Shown here piece after piece: positions 33,738-45,512 of a stretch of DNA of 64,000 nt. The DNA comes from Odiellus spinosus. Its lineage: Eukaryota > Arthropoda > Arachnida > Opiliones > Phalangiidae. Under the pieces are notes generated by a model. The model was not told where the DNA came from. It searched no databases and saw nothing but the letters and a program-made list of their open reading frames with translations. The stretch is taken from assembly GCA_963920705.1 (NCBI GenBank), contig OY987225.1, positions 28,829,538 to 28,893,537 of the forward strand, in the 5' to 3' direction. The position numbers and the translations under genes were made by a program. Each line of letters begins with the position of its first letter. Position 1 is the first letter of the stretch.

Positions 33738-34727
33738 ATGTTCAAGTCAATAGTAAGTTAATTTTTCACAATATTAAAATTTAAAAAAATATTTTTTTAT
33801 TATTCCCGCGTTCAATAGTTGGTAAAGACTAATTTTCCCCTATGATCGGGTTTATCATATATCTTTTTCCCAATATGCCAACTTCCAACGATTATAATTA
33901 ACCGTGGGTTAACCACTTCCGTGAAATTTGTATGTCTTATTACAGCCCTTGGTTGTTAATGCTAAATAGTCAAATTTAGAGCCTTGTACACCAACCAATT
34001 TAGACATTTGGACTATGCTAAGGAACCAATATTTTAAAATTAACAATGATTCTTTAATGTAATAAATGTGAACAACCATTTTCAGTCAATTTGGGCAGTT
34101 TTGATAGCAGTATCCAACGCAGGATATGCACACAATCCCGGACCTCCCATAATTCAACAAGCACCCCTTCAAGCAGCCCCAGTAATTCAACAAGCGCCCC
34201 TTCAAGCAGCCCCAGTAATTCAACACGTACCGCTTCAAGCTGGCCCCATATTCCAACAAGCTCCGCTTCAAGCTGGACCAATATTTCAACAGGCCCCGCT
34301 TCAAGCTGGTCCCGTATTCCAACAGGCTCCGCTTCAAGCTGGTCCCATATTCCAACAAGCCCCACTTCAAGCTGGACCCATATTCCAACAAGCTCCGCTT
34401 CAAGCTGGTCCCATATTCCAACAAGCTCCGCTTCAAGCTGGTCCCATATTCCAACAAGCCCCACTTCAAGCAGGACCAATATTCCAACAAGCCCCGCTTC
34501 AAGCAGGACCCATATTCCAACAAGCCCCGCTTCAAGCTGGACCCATATTCCAACAAGCTCCGCTTCAAGCTGGACCCGTATTCCAACAAGCCCCGCTTCA
34601 AGCTGGACCAATAATCCAAAGGGTACCGCTTCAAGCCGCGCCTATTGTCCGCGCCGGACCAGCTGTATCAGTGTACAAAGCCAAATCCGCGCTCAGAACG
34701 GTTCGGGGTCACATTAGTAGTAGGTGA
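33738..34727 (+). CDS. CP6: repeat-rich cuticular-type protein, cut by the palindromic element
   Basis: Exon 1 (33738-33752) encodes MFKSI. After a 333-bp intron (GTAAGT...TTTTCAG), exon 2 starts at 34086 and completes the signal peptide (SIWAVLIAVSNAGYA). The mature chain is about fifteen copies of an 11-residue unit, QAPLQAGPIFQ, encoded by a 33-bp tandem repeat (about 34149-34640), then IVRAGPAVSVYKAKSALRTV. At codon HI the palindromic element begins; it supplies three foreign codons and a TGA at 34725-34727, giving 218 residues. The host gene's own C-terminus lies beyond the element at 46272-46349, so this allele is a truncated form. Long open frames in the other phases and on the other strand come from the 33-bp repeat. 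Confidence 0.85.
34149..34640 (+). repeat. 33-bp coding tandem repeat in CP6
   Basis: About 15 units built on CAAGCTGGNCCCATATTCCA plus ACAAGCNCCGCTT, with few substitutions between units. No stop arises in several frames on both strands. Confidence 0.9.
34710..34715 (+). repeat. target site duplication CACATT, left copy
   Basis: The 6-bp direct repeat immediately left of the element; the partner lies at 46266-46271. Polinton/Maverick integrases make 6-bp duplications. Confidence 0.88.
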
Positions 34728-37700
34728 AAGGAGAGTTCACCCGCAGGAGCGGGGGAGCAATATCCGGGCCTATTTAAAAGTGGAATATTTGTAATCTTAT
34801 CTTTTTTTCTTTTTTATCTTAAGTTGTTATCTGGGTTTTTAAGTTTATTTGCTATCTTAATTTTTTATTTTCTATCTTAAGTTGTTATCTGGGCTTTTAA
34901 ATTAGGATATCTTTTTCCTCTTTCTAAATTATTATATATTCATTAACTATTATATTTTTCTTTCTCATAGATAGTTTTAGTTGAATATACGGTTTTCTAA
35001 GGTTTATGCTCTCCTATTTGATCTCCAATGATTTATATACTGCCAGAGGTAGACGGTTTTTCCAAAACGGACAAAATGTTTTTCTCCCGCTTAGAAAGGG
35101 GAACTCCGACCCTTTACAATAGATAAGACCCATTGTAATTGTGGCGTGCGTTCCGACTGTCAGATGTCTTCTTCTTCTCGATATCCCTTGTTCTATGTAG
35201 AGCACCATCTAGTGTTTGAAATCGGTAACTTTCGGCGGAAAAGCAGCCTTAACTATTAGTTTTTCTTTCTCCTAGATAAAAAGCCCTAAATTCAACTAAA
35301 ACTACGTTTTCTGCTCTCATATTTGATCTCTAACGATTTATATCTAGGTTTTCTCTTAAAGTAAAGCCCTTTTACCTAGACCCAGATATGTTCACTATGA
35401 CTCATATTTACTAATGCTTGTATGTTTAACACTAAGATAAGAGACATTATTTTTGAAAATCAAGTATATTTATTTGAAACACAACACCAAACCAGTTACA
35501 CAATATTAGATATTTCAATTGGAACTATATTAAGAAACACTTAAATTAAGACATTAAAAAAATTTGTTAAAACTAGTTTCAATTATCATTGAGGACTATT
35601 TTTAACAGAAAAACTCGTTAAATGGAATATTATCAATACAATGTCATTCTTGTTATCATGGGTATAAAAGTCCGTATTTACACAACTTTGAGTGGAAAAA
35701 ACCTTAAACTAATCGACTTCCATCGCGCTTTCATTAATCTTATAATGTCCATGAGCTAGTGTTGTTATTCCATCCGAAAGTATGTATCTCTTATCATCGG
35801 CAGCTGTCATCCCACACTTATTTTGTTGGATGGTATATAGATCATGGTTATAACTCTGGATTTTTGTCATTTCCACTCTCTTAATTTCCTTCTTAAAAAG
35901 GCAGTCCCGATAGTTCTTGTGGTTTAAAGCATGTTTTACCACACTCTTACTCACACCCTTTGCCCGCTTAGACTCCACGCCTCCTTTAGCGTACGAATAC
36001 AGTTTCGGTCTTAAGGCCACGAGTTCTGAGATAGGTTCACCGAAACTCTCATCTTTCATTTTGCCAAGTTTCTTCTTATTAACCTCACTGTGAAGGAAAT
36101 GGGTCTTGGGCATATCTGAAGTGTCATAATGGTGAGAATGAAGCAGCATATCTTTGTAGATATCATCCGTCTCAATGCAATAGGTTAAAGAGTCGGTGTC
36201 CGTTAATAGCAGCTTAGCTTTATCACCATACTGCACTCTTATTTGGTTGTAGTGAAAGTCATACATGAGGTACTTGCTTAGTTCGAGAATGCAAAAACCA
36301 ACATATATAGGTCGGTTGAGGAGTAGCTTTTTCCGATAGCTACTAACGGCAACTAGATCTTCATTGAACACATTCACAGACTTGAATGATGGAGAGGCCG
36401 CAACCTTGGTCAGGCGCTTTTCGGTATGAATAAGTTCCACATTCGATCGAATCCTCAAATTCTCCATCGTCTTGCCAAACACACTATTATTCATCAACTT
36501 GAAAAACGACTTTTCAAACTCATTATTTGCCAATTTTCTTTGTTCGGTATTGAAGTCGATGTATGACTTCATCCATGGAGATTGACTAAATTCGATCACT
36601 TGATGGATTTTGGTTAGTCGTATTCCTAAAGCTACATAGAGTTGAAGGTTGCGGTAATGTATGACGTAATCTGACTTGTCATTCAAATTGGGCAATAGTT
36701 TTTTGATATTAGGAGAGTGTTTCAGACCTAATGTTTTTAACAACTCCGTAGAGTAAGGTGAAAGCATATCTTCAGTAATATTGACATTTTCAGGAGCTAA
36801 TGGATAATCGCTATGACTGTCATGTAAAGAGGGAGGATACTCTAAATCTACTTTTAAAATGTAACCCTTAGCAGACTGTGAATCAACTTTTAAAAAATCA
36901 AGGCAGCTAATTTCTTCATCACTCAACCAACGAAACCCACCAGTTGGCATGGGTTGGGACATTGCCCAACCGTAGAGATTATTAGCGTCATAATACATAA
37001 TATATGTCTTAGGATCTGTGGGGTTATAATCCTCTAAATAAGGGTTATTTGCCTTGGCATATCGATGAGATATCATCGAGATACCCCCACGAATCCCTTC
37101 TTCGCATAACAAATGCATATCAATATCGGTAAAAAGTTCGAGTTCAACATTCGACTTCTTAAGACAAGCCTGCCAAGCGAGACCGGGAGAAGTTAGAAAA
37201 TATCCACCAGGATCCAATTCATAATGTTTCCTACATACATCCCTAAAATTCTCAAAAACATCAGCTAACAATAAAACGTCCGTTTTATTATATAATTCCT
37301 GATACGCCCCAAGATTTTCAATTTCGAAGCTTTCCCAAATTGACTTGGCAAAGTCATAATCATCTTGAGGGAGAGGTTCACTAGTAAGACTATTATGAAA
37401 AGCCTCTATAGGTGGTAGAGATGTTTCTAAAAACCTATCTTCACAATCTATATAATCATAAGGAAATACTCCTTTCCTGGTTAACAGAGGGACCTTATCC
37501 AGAGGAATGCAAGAAGATAGAAGCTTAAAGTTCTGCAAGCCTGCTTTTGATAAATTATTCACAAGACTGTCTAAGGAACTAGACATAAACTGAAATGAAT
37601 CAATAAATTTATACCCACCTATGGTGAACGAGACATATTTCTCAACATTATTTGCAATGCATAACAACTTTCTATCTTTATACTTCCCAACGCTCGACAT

Positions 37701-40473
37701 TAAAATGTGACTATCATAATTTCTTAAATTGTGAAATACAACAGGGATGGTTTTGGAGGCTTTGAAATTTAAATTGCAAACGTTACAGGCAGGACCACGA
37801 TATATACCAGTCATATGATCATGGTCCCTTACCTTATTTGTCAAATCATTCTTACAAATATGACACATAGTTGCATGTCTAAAGCTCTCCTCCTCCTCTT
37901 CAGATATAATCATAGGTTTGTTGATCCCAACCCTGCCTAAAAGTTCGGCCTCTATCTCCATTAAAGAGTCGAGAAACCTTTCGGAAGCATCACTCCCCCT
38001 ATAGTTAACTGGTCCCTTATAAAGATCTCCATTGTAGTCAACAACGATATAACAGAAGCCTGAAGGGATATGTTTTCCAATTTTAGTAGTGGAGGGGATG
38101 TTAGGATTCGGTTTGCAAACAGATATTTTTGGAATCATGCATTCAAAATCTGCGTATATAATATAGGGAGTTTTAAAGGAATATCGATGGCCCTCAAATT
38201 TCAGTACATTCTCGCCAACTAAAGGCAATGCAATTTTTTGAGCTGCATGTGCATTGCAGTTAATTGAATGCTGTTTAAGAATATCTCCATTACTAAATCT
38301 ATGTAGACATCTTCTACAATAGAACTTCTTGCCATTATGCTTGGTTAATGATCCAAGTAGACGACTCAAACTTCTAATTGAGCAATAATGCTTTTGAAAA
38401 CCATCAGATATAAGAAGCAAATCCACTTCCCTATCCTCTGTCACAATTTTCTCACTTACGAATAGTGGAATCACCTCACTATCTTCATATCCAAAAACAT
38501 TAATTGACAAATTGTTCAACTCCTCAAATCTAGAAACTTGAGAGATCTCCATCGGGAAGGAAAACCCTTTAACGTGAAGTTCATTCAGGAAAGGCTCATA
38601 GCTCGAAACACGATCGCTATCCTTCACTATTTCTTTATGTAGAGAAGCTAGAATACTATAGATAAAACAACGAGAATCCTTGTTTTGAACATTAACAATT
38701 GCTTTCTTAGCCTTTAGAACGCTGGGTAGATCCACATAGCTAGACCCATACAGAGGAGTATACATCAAGATGTTTAAATCTAACCTTTCTATGGTGTCAA
38801 CCACCCAACCACTCCCCATATGAATGAAATTACTACATAGATTTAAAATTTGAGCAAAAGATCGGTCTAACTTAAGATTAACACTATCTTTAGAAGTCAG
38901 AGTTACCCGACAAAACCCGTGAAAAATCGAAGTAGTATATCTATCCCCACAAATATCTGAATCCATGGCTCGTATAAACCTAACAACTACGGCCACATAC
39001 CATTTAACGGCCCTCTTACCTTCCTCCATAACTCTCAAAATTTCACATCTAAGTTTTGGCTTAACTAGTTGAAAAAATTTGCTAAGATCGACAAATTCAC
39101 CCTTTGGACGAAATTTATAGCAACCAACCCGTCCATTAATGGCACTGACATTTTCAAATAGTTCACATACATCTTCCAACTCACTACCTTCATCATACTT
39201 TACGTCAACCTCCGAATCTATATCTAAACTACAACTACCGCAATTATGCGAATCCAAATCAAATTGGGTATCGAAATGCTTCGAGCATTGACTACAAACA
39301 TGTTTAACGATCACACCTAGAGAGAAATAAATGATATAAGCCATCAACTGATTAGAATATTTAAATATTTGAGATACATACCTAATAATCCTTCGTGCGA
39401 AATTCTATGCTTCTTCAAATTAGAAAGTCGTAAAAACGACTTGCTACAAATCTCGCATTTAAAAGCGGGTTTTTCACCATGTTGCTCCTTTTCGTGACGT
39501 TTCAGATTTTTCCGCTGTGAGAATGTTCTATCACAGTTAGTGCATGAAAACATTATAAAATTAACGCAATAGTCAGAGACTTGGAATTTAGATGACTTTA
39601 CTCTTCAAAGATCTGGCGTAGAATGAATTTAAATGCAGCATCATCGATAGATATACCAAGATATAAGGAGGGTGTACTATGAACTGTGATATCAGTCTAT
39701 CATGTTGACTTAGACAATAAGACAAAATACATGTACGAATCGGGAGAATAAAATCGAGATGACTTCACTCTTCAAAGATCAGGCAAACAATAAATTTAAA
39801 TGTGGACCGTCGCTAGACATACACCGAGATAACCAGGACTATATGATAAAATGAATTTACGAGCCAATACTTAAAGCAATCCGAATTTAAATACTAGATC
39901 GTTTAGGGAAAAACATCAGTCTTATCTTATCGATGTTGAAAATTTCAAATACTGCAATAACGGGGAAAATCCTATTTCGTCATTGTAAGTATGGAAAAAC
40001 CCAATTCATGATGTCTTTATCACTAAACTTAAACCAAAGAGGTGGTTTTTCCGAGTAAATATTGCGAAAACGGTATGATTGAACTTGTGGTAAAACCCGA
40101 GTCGACATTGCACAATGGAACTAGAACCTAAGGATCGCCATATTTAGGATAAACACATTAAAAAACCTCCGACAAGAGATATCTCTTATCTATAAACAAG
40201 ATAAACAGGGGAATCCCGCAAATAAAGGGGAAAACCCCAATTCGCTAAACTTAAACCAAAGAGGTGGTTTTTCCAGGAAAATATCAAATATTAGGATAAA
40301 AAGAGAGGAGAAATTCACAGATAAGCTCATTTCTCGACACTTTGCAGCCTGTCTTATCTTAATCGTAGATAAACACTTGAAAAAACCTCTGATAAGAGAT
40401 ATCTATTATCTATAAACAAGATAAAAAGGGCAATCCAAATTAATTTAAAAAAAGGGGGAGGAGGGGGTCGTCC
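34716..40473 (-). repeat. left arm of the palindrome
   Basis: 5.76-kb inverted copy of 40507-46265. Gene coordinates in the two arms sum to 80,981 throughout, so no net indel lies between the outer ends and the polymerase genes. A single extra A in the right arm's central purine tract is the only difference noticed. Confidence 0.92.
35709..39553 (-). CDS. protein-primed family-B DNA polymerase, left-arm copy
   Basis: Mirror copy of the gene at 41428-45272 with an identical predicted product. Exons are 39553-39382 and 39316-35709, joined by a 65-bp phase-1 intron. See the right-arm entry for domains and motifs. Transcription runs outward, from the palindrome centre towards the left end and into the truncated CP6 gene on the opposite strand. 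That both copies are intact and identical implies a very recent origin or continuing gene conversion between the arms. Confidence 0.9.
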
Positions 40474-40540
40474 GCACCTTTTTGATGCTCGCCTTGGCGA
40501 GCAAAGGGACGACCCCCTCCTTCCCCCTTTTTTTAAATTA
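40441..40540. other. centre of the palindrome with asymmetric loop
   Basis: G-rich and C-rich tracts (GGGGGAGGAGGGGGTCGTCC, mirrored at 40507-40526) enclose a unique loop of about 33 bp (40474-40506). Inside it is an off-centre 8-bp perfect stem TGCTCGCC-TT-GGCGAGCA (40486-40503). This is the only non-symmetric part of the element and resembles a resolved hairpin terminus; that reading is inference. Confidence 0.75.
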
Positions 40541-40559
40541 ATTTGGATTGCCCTTTTTA

Positions 40560-41400
40560 TCTTGTTTATAGATAATAGATATCTCTTATCAGAGGTTTTT
40601 TCAAGTGTTTATCTACGATTAAGATAAGACAGGCTGCAAAGTGTCGAGAAATGAGCTTATCTGTGAATTTCTCCTCTCTTTTTATCCTAATATTTGATAT
40701 TTTCCTGGAAAAACCACCTCTTTGGTTTAAGTTTAGCGAATTGGGGTTTTCCCCTTTATTTGCGGGATTCCCCTGTTTATCTTGTTTATAGATAAGAGAT
40801 ATCTCTTGTCGGAGGTTTTTTAATGTGTTTATCCTAAATATGGCGATCCTTAGGTTCTAGTTCCATTGTGCAATGTCGACTCGGGTTTTACCACAAGTTC
40901 AATCATACCGTTTTCGCAATATTTACTCGGAAAAACCACCTCTTTGGTTTAAGTTTAGTGATAAAGACATCATGAATTGGGTTTTTCCATACTTACAATG
41001 ACGAAATAGGATTTTCCCCGTTATTGCAGTATTTGAAATTTTCAACATCGATAAGATAAGACTGATGTTTTTCCCTAAACGATCTAGTATTTAAATTCGG
41101 ATTGCTTTAAGTATTGGCTCGTAAATTCATTTTATCATATAGTCCTGGTTATCTCGGTGTATGTCTAGCGACGGTCCACATTTAAATTTATTGTTTGCCT
41201 GATCTTTGAAGAGTGAAGTCATCTCGATTTTATTCTCCCGATTCGTACATGTATTTTGTCTTATTGTCTAAGTCAACATGATAGACTGATATCACAGTTC
41301 ATAGTACACCCTCCTTATATCTTGGTATATCTATCGATGATGCTGCATTTAAATTCATTCTACGCCAGATCTTTGAAGAGTAAAGTCATCTAAATTCCAA
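40560..41400 (+). repeat. inner direct repeats upstream of the polymerase
   Basis: GGAAAAACCACCTCTTTGGT is present near 40708 and 40930. A GATAAGAGATATCTCTT-type block lies near 40570 and 40793. A second pair (TTTAAAT..ATCTTTGAAGAGTRAAGTCA) lies near 41180 and 41347. The mirror set occupies 39580-40420 in the left arm. Possible promoter or replication-related repeats; function unknown. Confidence 0.75.
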
Positions 41401-41427
41401 GTCTCTGACTATTGCGTTAATTTTATA

Positions 41428-44400
41428 ATGTTTTCATGCACTAACTGTGATAGAACATTCTCACAGCGGAAAAATCTGAAACGTCACGAAAAGGAGCAAC
41501 ATGGTGAAAAACCCGCTTTTAAATGCGAGATTTGTAGCAAGTCGTTTTTACGACTTTCTAATTTGAAGAAGCATAGAATTTCGCACGAAGGATTATTAGG
41601 TATGTATCTCAAATATTTAAATATTCTAATCAGTTGATGGCTTATATCATTTATTTCTCTCTAGGTGTGATCGTTAAACATGTTTGTAGTCAATGCTCGA
41701 AGCATTTCGATACCCAATTTGATTTGGATTCGCATAATTGCGGTAGTTGTAGTTTAGATATAGATTCGGAGGTTGACGTAAAGTATGATGAAGGTAGTGA
41801 GTTGGAAGATGTATGTGAACTATTTGAAAATGTCAGTGCCATTAATGGACGGGTTGGTTGCTATAAATTTCGTCCAAAGGGTGAATTTGTCGATCTTAGC
41901 AAATTTTTTCAACTAGTTAAGCCAAAACTTAGATGTGAAATTTTGAGAGTTATGGAGGAAGGTAAGAGGGCCGTTAAATGGTATGTGGCCGTAGTTGTTA
42001 GGTTTATACGAGCCATGGATTCAGATATTTGTGGGGATAGATATACTACTTCGATTTTTCACGGGTTTTGTCGGGTAACTCTGACTTCTAAAGATAGTGT
42101 TAATCTTAAGTTAGACCGATCTTTTGCTCAAATTTTAAATCTATGTAGTAATTTCATTCATATGGGGAGTGGTTGGGTGGTTGACACCATAGAAAGGTTA
42201 GATTTAAACATCTTGATGTATACTCCTCTGTATGGGTCTAGCTATGTGGATCTACCCAGCGTTCTAAAGGCTAAGAAAGCAATTGTTAATGTTCAAAACA
42301 AGGATTCTCGTTGTTTTATCTATAGTATTCTAGCTTCTCTACATAAAGAAATAGTGAAGGATAGCGATCGTGTTTCGAGCTATGAGCCTTTCCTGAATGA
42401 ACTTCACGTTAAAGGGTTTTCCTTCCCGATGGAGATCTCTCAAGTTTCTAGATTTGAGGAGTTGAACAATTTGTCAATTAATGTTTTTGGATATGAAGAT
42501 AGTGAGGTGATTCCACTATTCGTAAGTGAGAAAATTGTGACAGAGGATAGGGAAGTGGATTTGCTTCTTATATCTGATGGTTTTCAAAAGCATTATTGCT
42601 CAATTAGAAGTTTGAGTCGTCTACTTGGATCATTAACCAAGCATAATGGCAAGAAGTTCTATTGTAGAAGATGTCTACATAGATTTAGTAATGGAGATAT
42701 TCTTAAACAGCATTCAATTAACTGCAATGCACATGCAGCTCAAAAAATTGCATTGCCTTTAGTTGGCGAGAATGTACTGAAATTTGAGGGCCATCGATAT
42801 TCCTTTAAAACTCCCTATATTATATACGCAGATTTTGAATGCATGATTCCAAAAATATCTGTTTGCAAACCGAATCCTAACATCCCCTCCACTACTAAAA
42901 TTGGAAAACATATCCCTTCAGGCTTCTGTTATATCGTTGTTGACTACAATGGAGATCTTTATAAGGGACCAGTTAACTATAGGGGGAGTGATGCTTCCGA
43001 AAGGTTTCTCGACTCTTTAATGGAGATAGAGGCCGAACTTTTAGGCAGGGTTGGGATCAACAAACCTATGATTATATCTGAAGAGGAGGAGGAGAGCTTT
43101 AGACATGCAACTATGTGTCATATTTGTAAGAATGATTTGACAAATAAGGTAAGGGACCATGATCATATGACTGGTATATATCGTGGTCCTGCCTGTAACG
43201 TTTGCAATTTAAATTTCAAAGCCTCCAAAACCATCCCTGTTGTATTTCACAATTTAAGAAATTATGATAGTCACATTTTAATGTCGAGCGTTGGGAAGTA
43301 TAAAGATAGAAAGTTGTTATGCATTGCAAATAATGTTGAGAAATATGTCTCGTTCACCATAGGTGGGTATAAATTTATTGATTCATTTCAGTTTATGTCT
43401 AGTTCCTTAGACAGTCTTGTGAATAATTTATCAAAAGCAGGCTTGCAGAACTTTAAGCTTCTATCTTCTTGCATTCCTCTGGATAAGGTCCCTCTGTTAA
43501 CCAGGAAAGGAGTATTTCCTTATGATTATATAGATTGTGAAGATAGGTTTTTAGAAACATCTCTACCACCTATAGAGGCTTTTCATAATAGTCTTACTAG
43601 TGAACCTCTCCCTCAAGATGATTATGACTTTGCCAAGTCAATTTGGGAAAGCTTCGAAATTGAAAATCTTGGGGCGTATCAGGAATTATATAATAAAACG
43701 GACGTTTTATTGTTAGCTGATGTTTTTGAGAATTTTAGGGATGTATGTAGGAAACATTATGAATTGGATCCTGGTGGATATTTTCTAACTTCTCCCGGTC
43801 TCGCTTGGCAGGCTTGTCTTAAGAAGTCGAATGTTGAACTCGAACTTTTTACCGATATTGATATGCATTTGTTATGCGAAGAAGGGATTCGTGGGGGTAT
43901 CTCGATGATATCTCATCGATATGCCAAGGCAAATAACCCTTATTTAGAGGATTATAACCCCACAGATCCTAAGACATATATTATGTATTATGACGCTAAT
44001 AATCTCTACGGTTGGGCAATGTCCCAACCCATGCCAACTGGTGGGTTTCGTTGGTTGAGTGATGAAGAAATTAGCTGCCTTGATTTTTTAAAAGTTGATT
44101 CACAGTCTGCTAAGGGTTACATTTTAAAAGTAGATTTAGAGTATCCTCCCTCTTTACATGACAGTCATAGCGATTATCCATTAGCTCCTGAAAATGTCAA
44201 TATTACTGAAGATATGCTTTCACCTTACTCTACGGAGTTGTTAAAAACATTAGGTCTGAAACACTCTCCTAATATCAAAAAACTATTGCCCAATTTGAAT
44301 GACAAGTCAGATTACGTCATACATTACCGCAACCTTCAACTCTATGTAGCTTTAGGAATACGACTAACCAAAATCCATCAAGTGATCGAATTTAGTCAAT

Positions 44401-45272
44401 CTCCATGGATGAAGTCATACATCGACTTCAATACCGAACAAAGAAAATTGGCAAATAATGAGTTTGAAAAGTCGTTTTTCAAGTTGATGAATAATAGTGT
44501 GTTTGGCAAGACGATGGAGAATTTGAGGATTCGATCGAATGTGGAACTTATTCATACCGAAAAGCGCCTGACCAAGGTTGCGGCCTCTCCATCATTCAAG
44601 TCTGTGAATGTGTTCAATGAAGATCTAGTTGCCGTTAGTAGCTATCGGAAAAAGCTACTCCTCAACCGACCTATATATGTTGGTTTTTGCATTCTCGAAC
44701 TAAGCAAGTACCTCATGTATGACTTTCACTACAACCAAATAAGAGTGCAGTATGGTGATAAAGCTAAGCTGCTATTAACGGACACCGACTCTTTAACCTA
44801 TTGCATTGAGACGGATGATATCTACAAAGATATGCTGCTTCATTCTCACCATTATGACACTTCAGATATGCCCAAGACCCATTTCCTTCACAGTGAGGTT
44901 AATAAGAAGAAACTTGGCAAAATGAAAGATGAGAGTTTCGGTGAACCTATCTCAGAACTCGTGGCCTTAAGACCGAAACTGTATTCGTACGCTAAAGGAG
45001 GCGTGGAGTCTAAGCGGGCAAAGGGTGTGAGTAAGAGTGTGGTAAAACATGCTTTAAACCACAAGAACTATCGGGACTGCCTTTTTAAGAAGGAAATTAA
45101 GAGAGTGGAAATGACAAAAATCCAGAGTTATAACCATGATCTATATACCATCCAACAAAATAAGTGTGGGATGACAGCTGCCGATGATAAGAGATACATA
45201 CTTTCGGATGGAATAACAACACTAGCTCATGGACATTATAAGATTAATGAAAGCGCGATGGAAGTCGATTAG
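41428..45272 (+). CDS. protein-primed family-B DNA polymerase, right-arm copy
   Basis: Two open frames overlap at TGATG but are better joined by a 65-bp intron (41600-41664; GTATGT...CTCTCTAG, phase 1). This gives exons 41428-41599 and 41665-45272 and 1259 residues. Order: three C2H2-type fingers (about residues 4-25, 33-53, 65-84), another Cys/His finger in the middle, and the 3'-5' exonuclease motifs D447-F-E449, H586-N587...D592 and Y733-x3-D737. An endonuclease VII-like zinc motif (C542-x2-C545, D555-H-D-H558, C568-x2-C571) lies between them. Then polymerase motifs A (D834-ANNLYG), B (K997...NNSVFGK1006), C (D1097-T-D-S) and K1162-L-Y. All catalytic residues are present. The architecture matches polymerases of Polintons and related virus-like elements. 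AATAAA follows at 45507. Confidence 0.92.
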
Positions 45273-45506
45273 TTTAAGGTTTTTTCCACTCAAAGTTGTG
45301 TAAATACGGACTTTTATACCCATGATAACAAGAATGACATTGTATTGATAATATTCCATTTAACGAGTTTTTCTGTTAAAAATAGTCCTCAATGATAATT
45401 GAAACTAGTTTTAACAAATTTTTTTAATGTCTTAATTTAAGTGTTTCTTAATATAGTTCCAATTGAAATATCTAATATTGTGTAACTGGTTTGGTGTTGT
45501 GTTTCA

Positions 45507-45512
45507 AATAAA
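45507..45512 (+). terminator. polymerase polyadenylation signal, right arm
   Basis: AATAAA 235 bp after the stop; mirrored in the left arm near 35469-35474. Confidence 0.6.

Noticed and set aside
34054-34634. Long minus-strand frames opposite the CP6 repeat
   Set aside because: They arise because the 33-bp repeat lacks stops on both strands; no promoter, start context or splice sites support them.
35014-35208. 64-codon frame in both outer arms (also 45773-45967)
   Set aside because: No recognisable domain or promoter. It is open in both arms only because the arms are identical.
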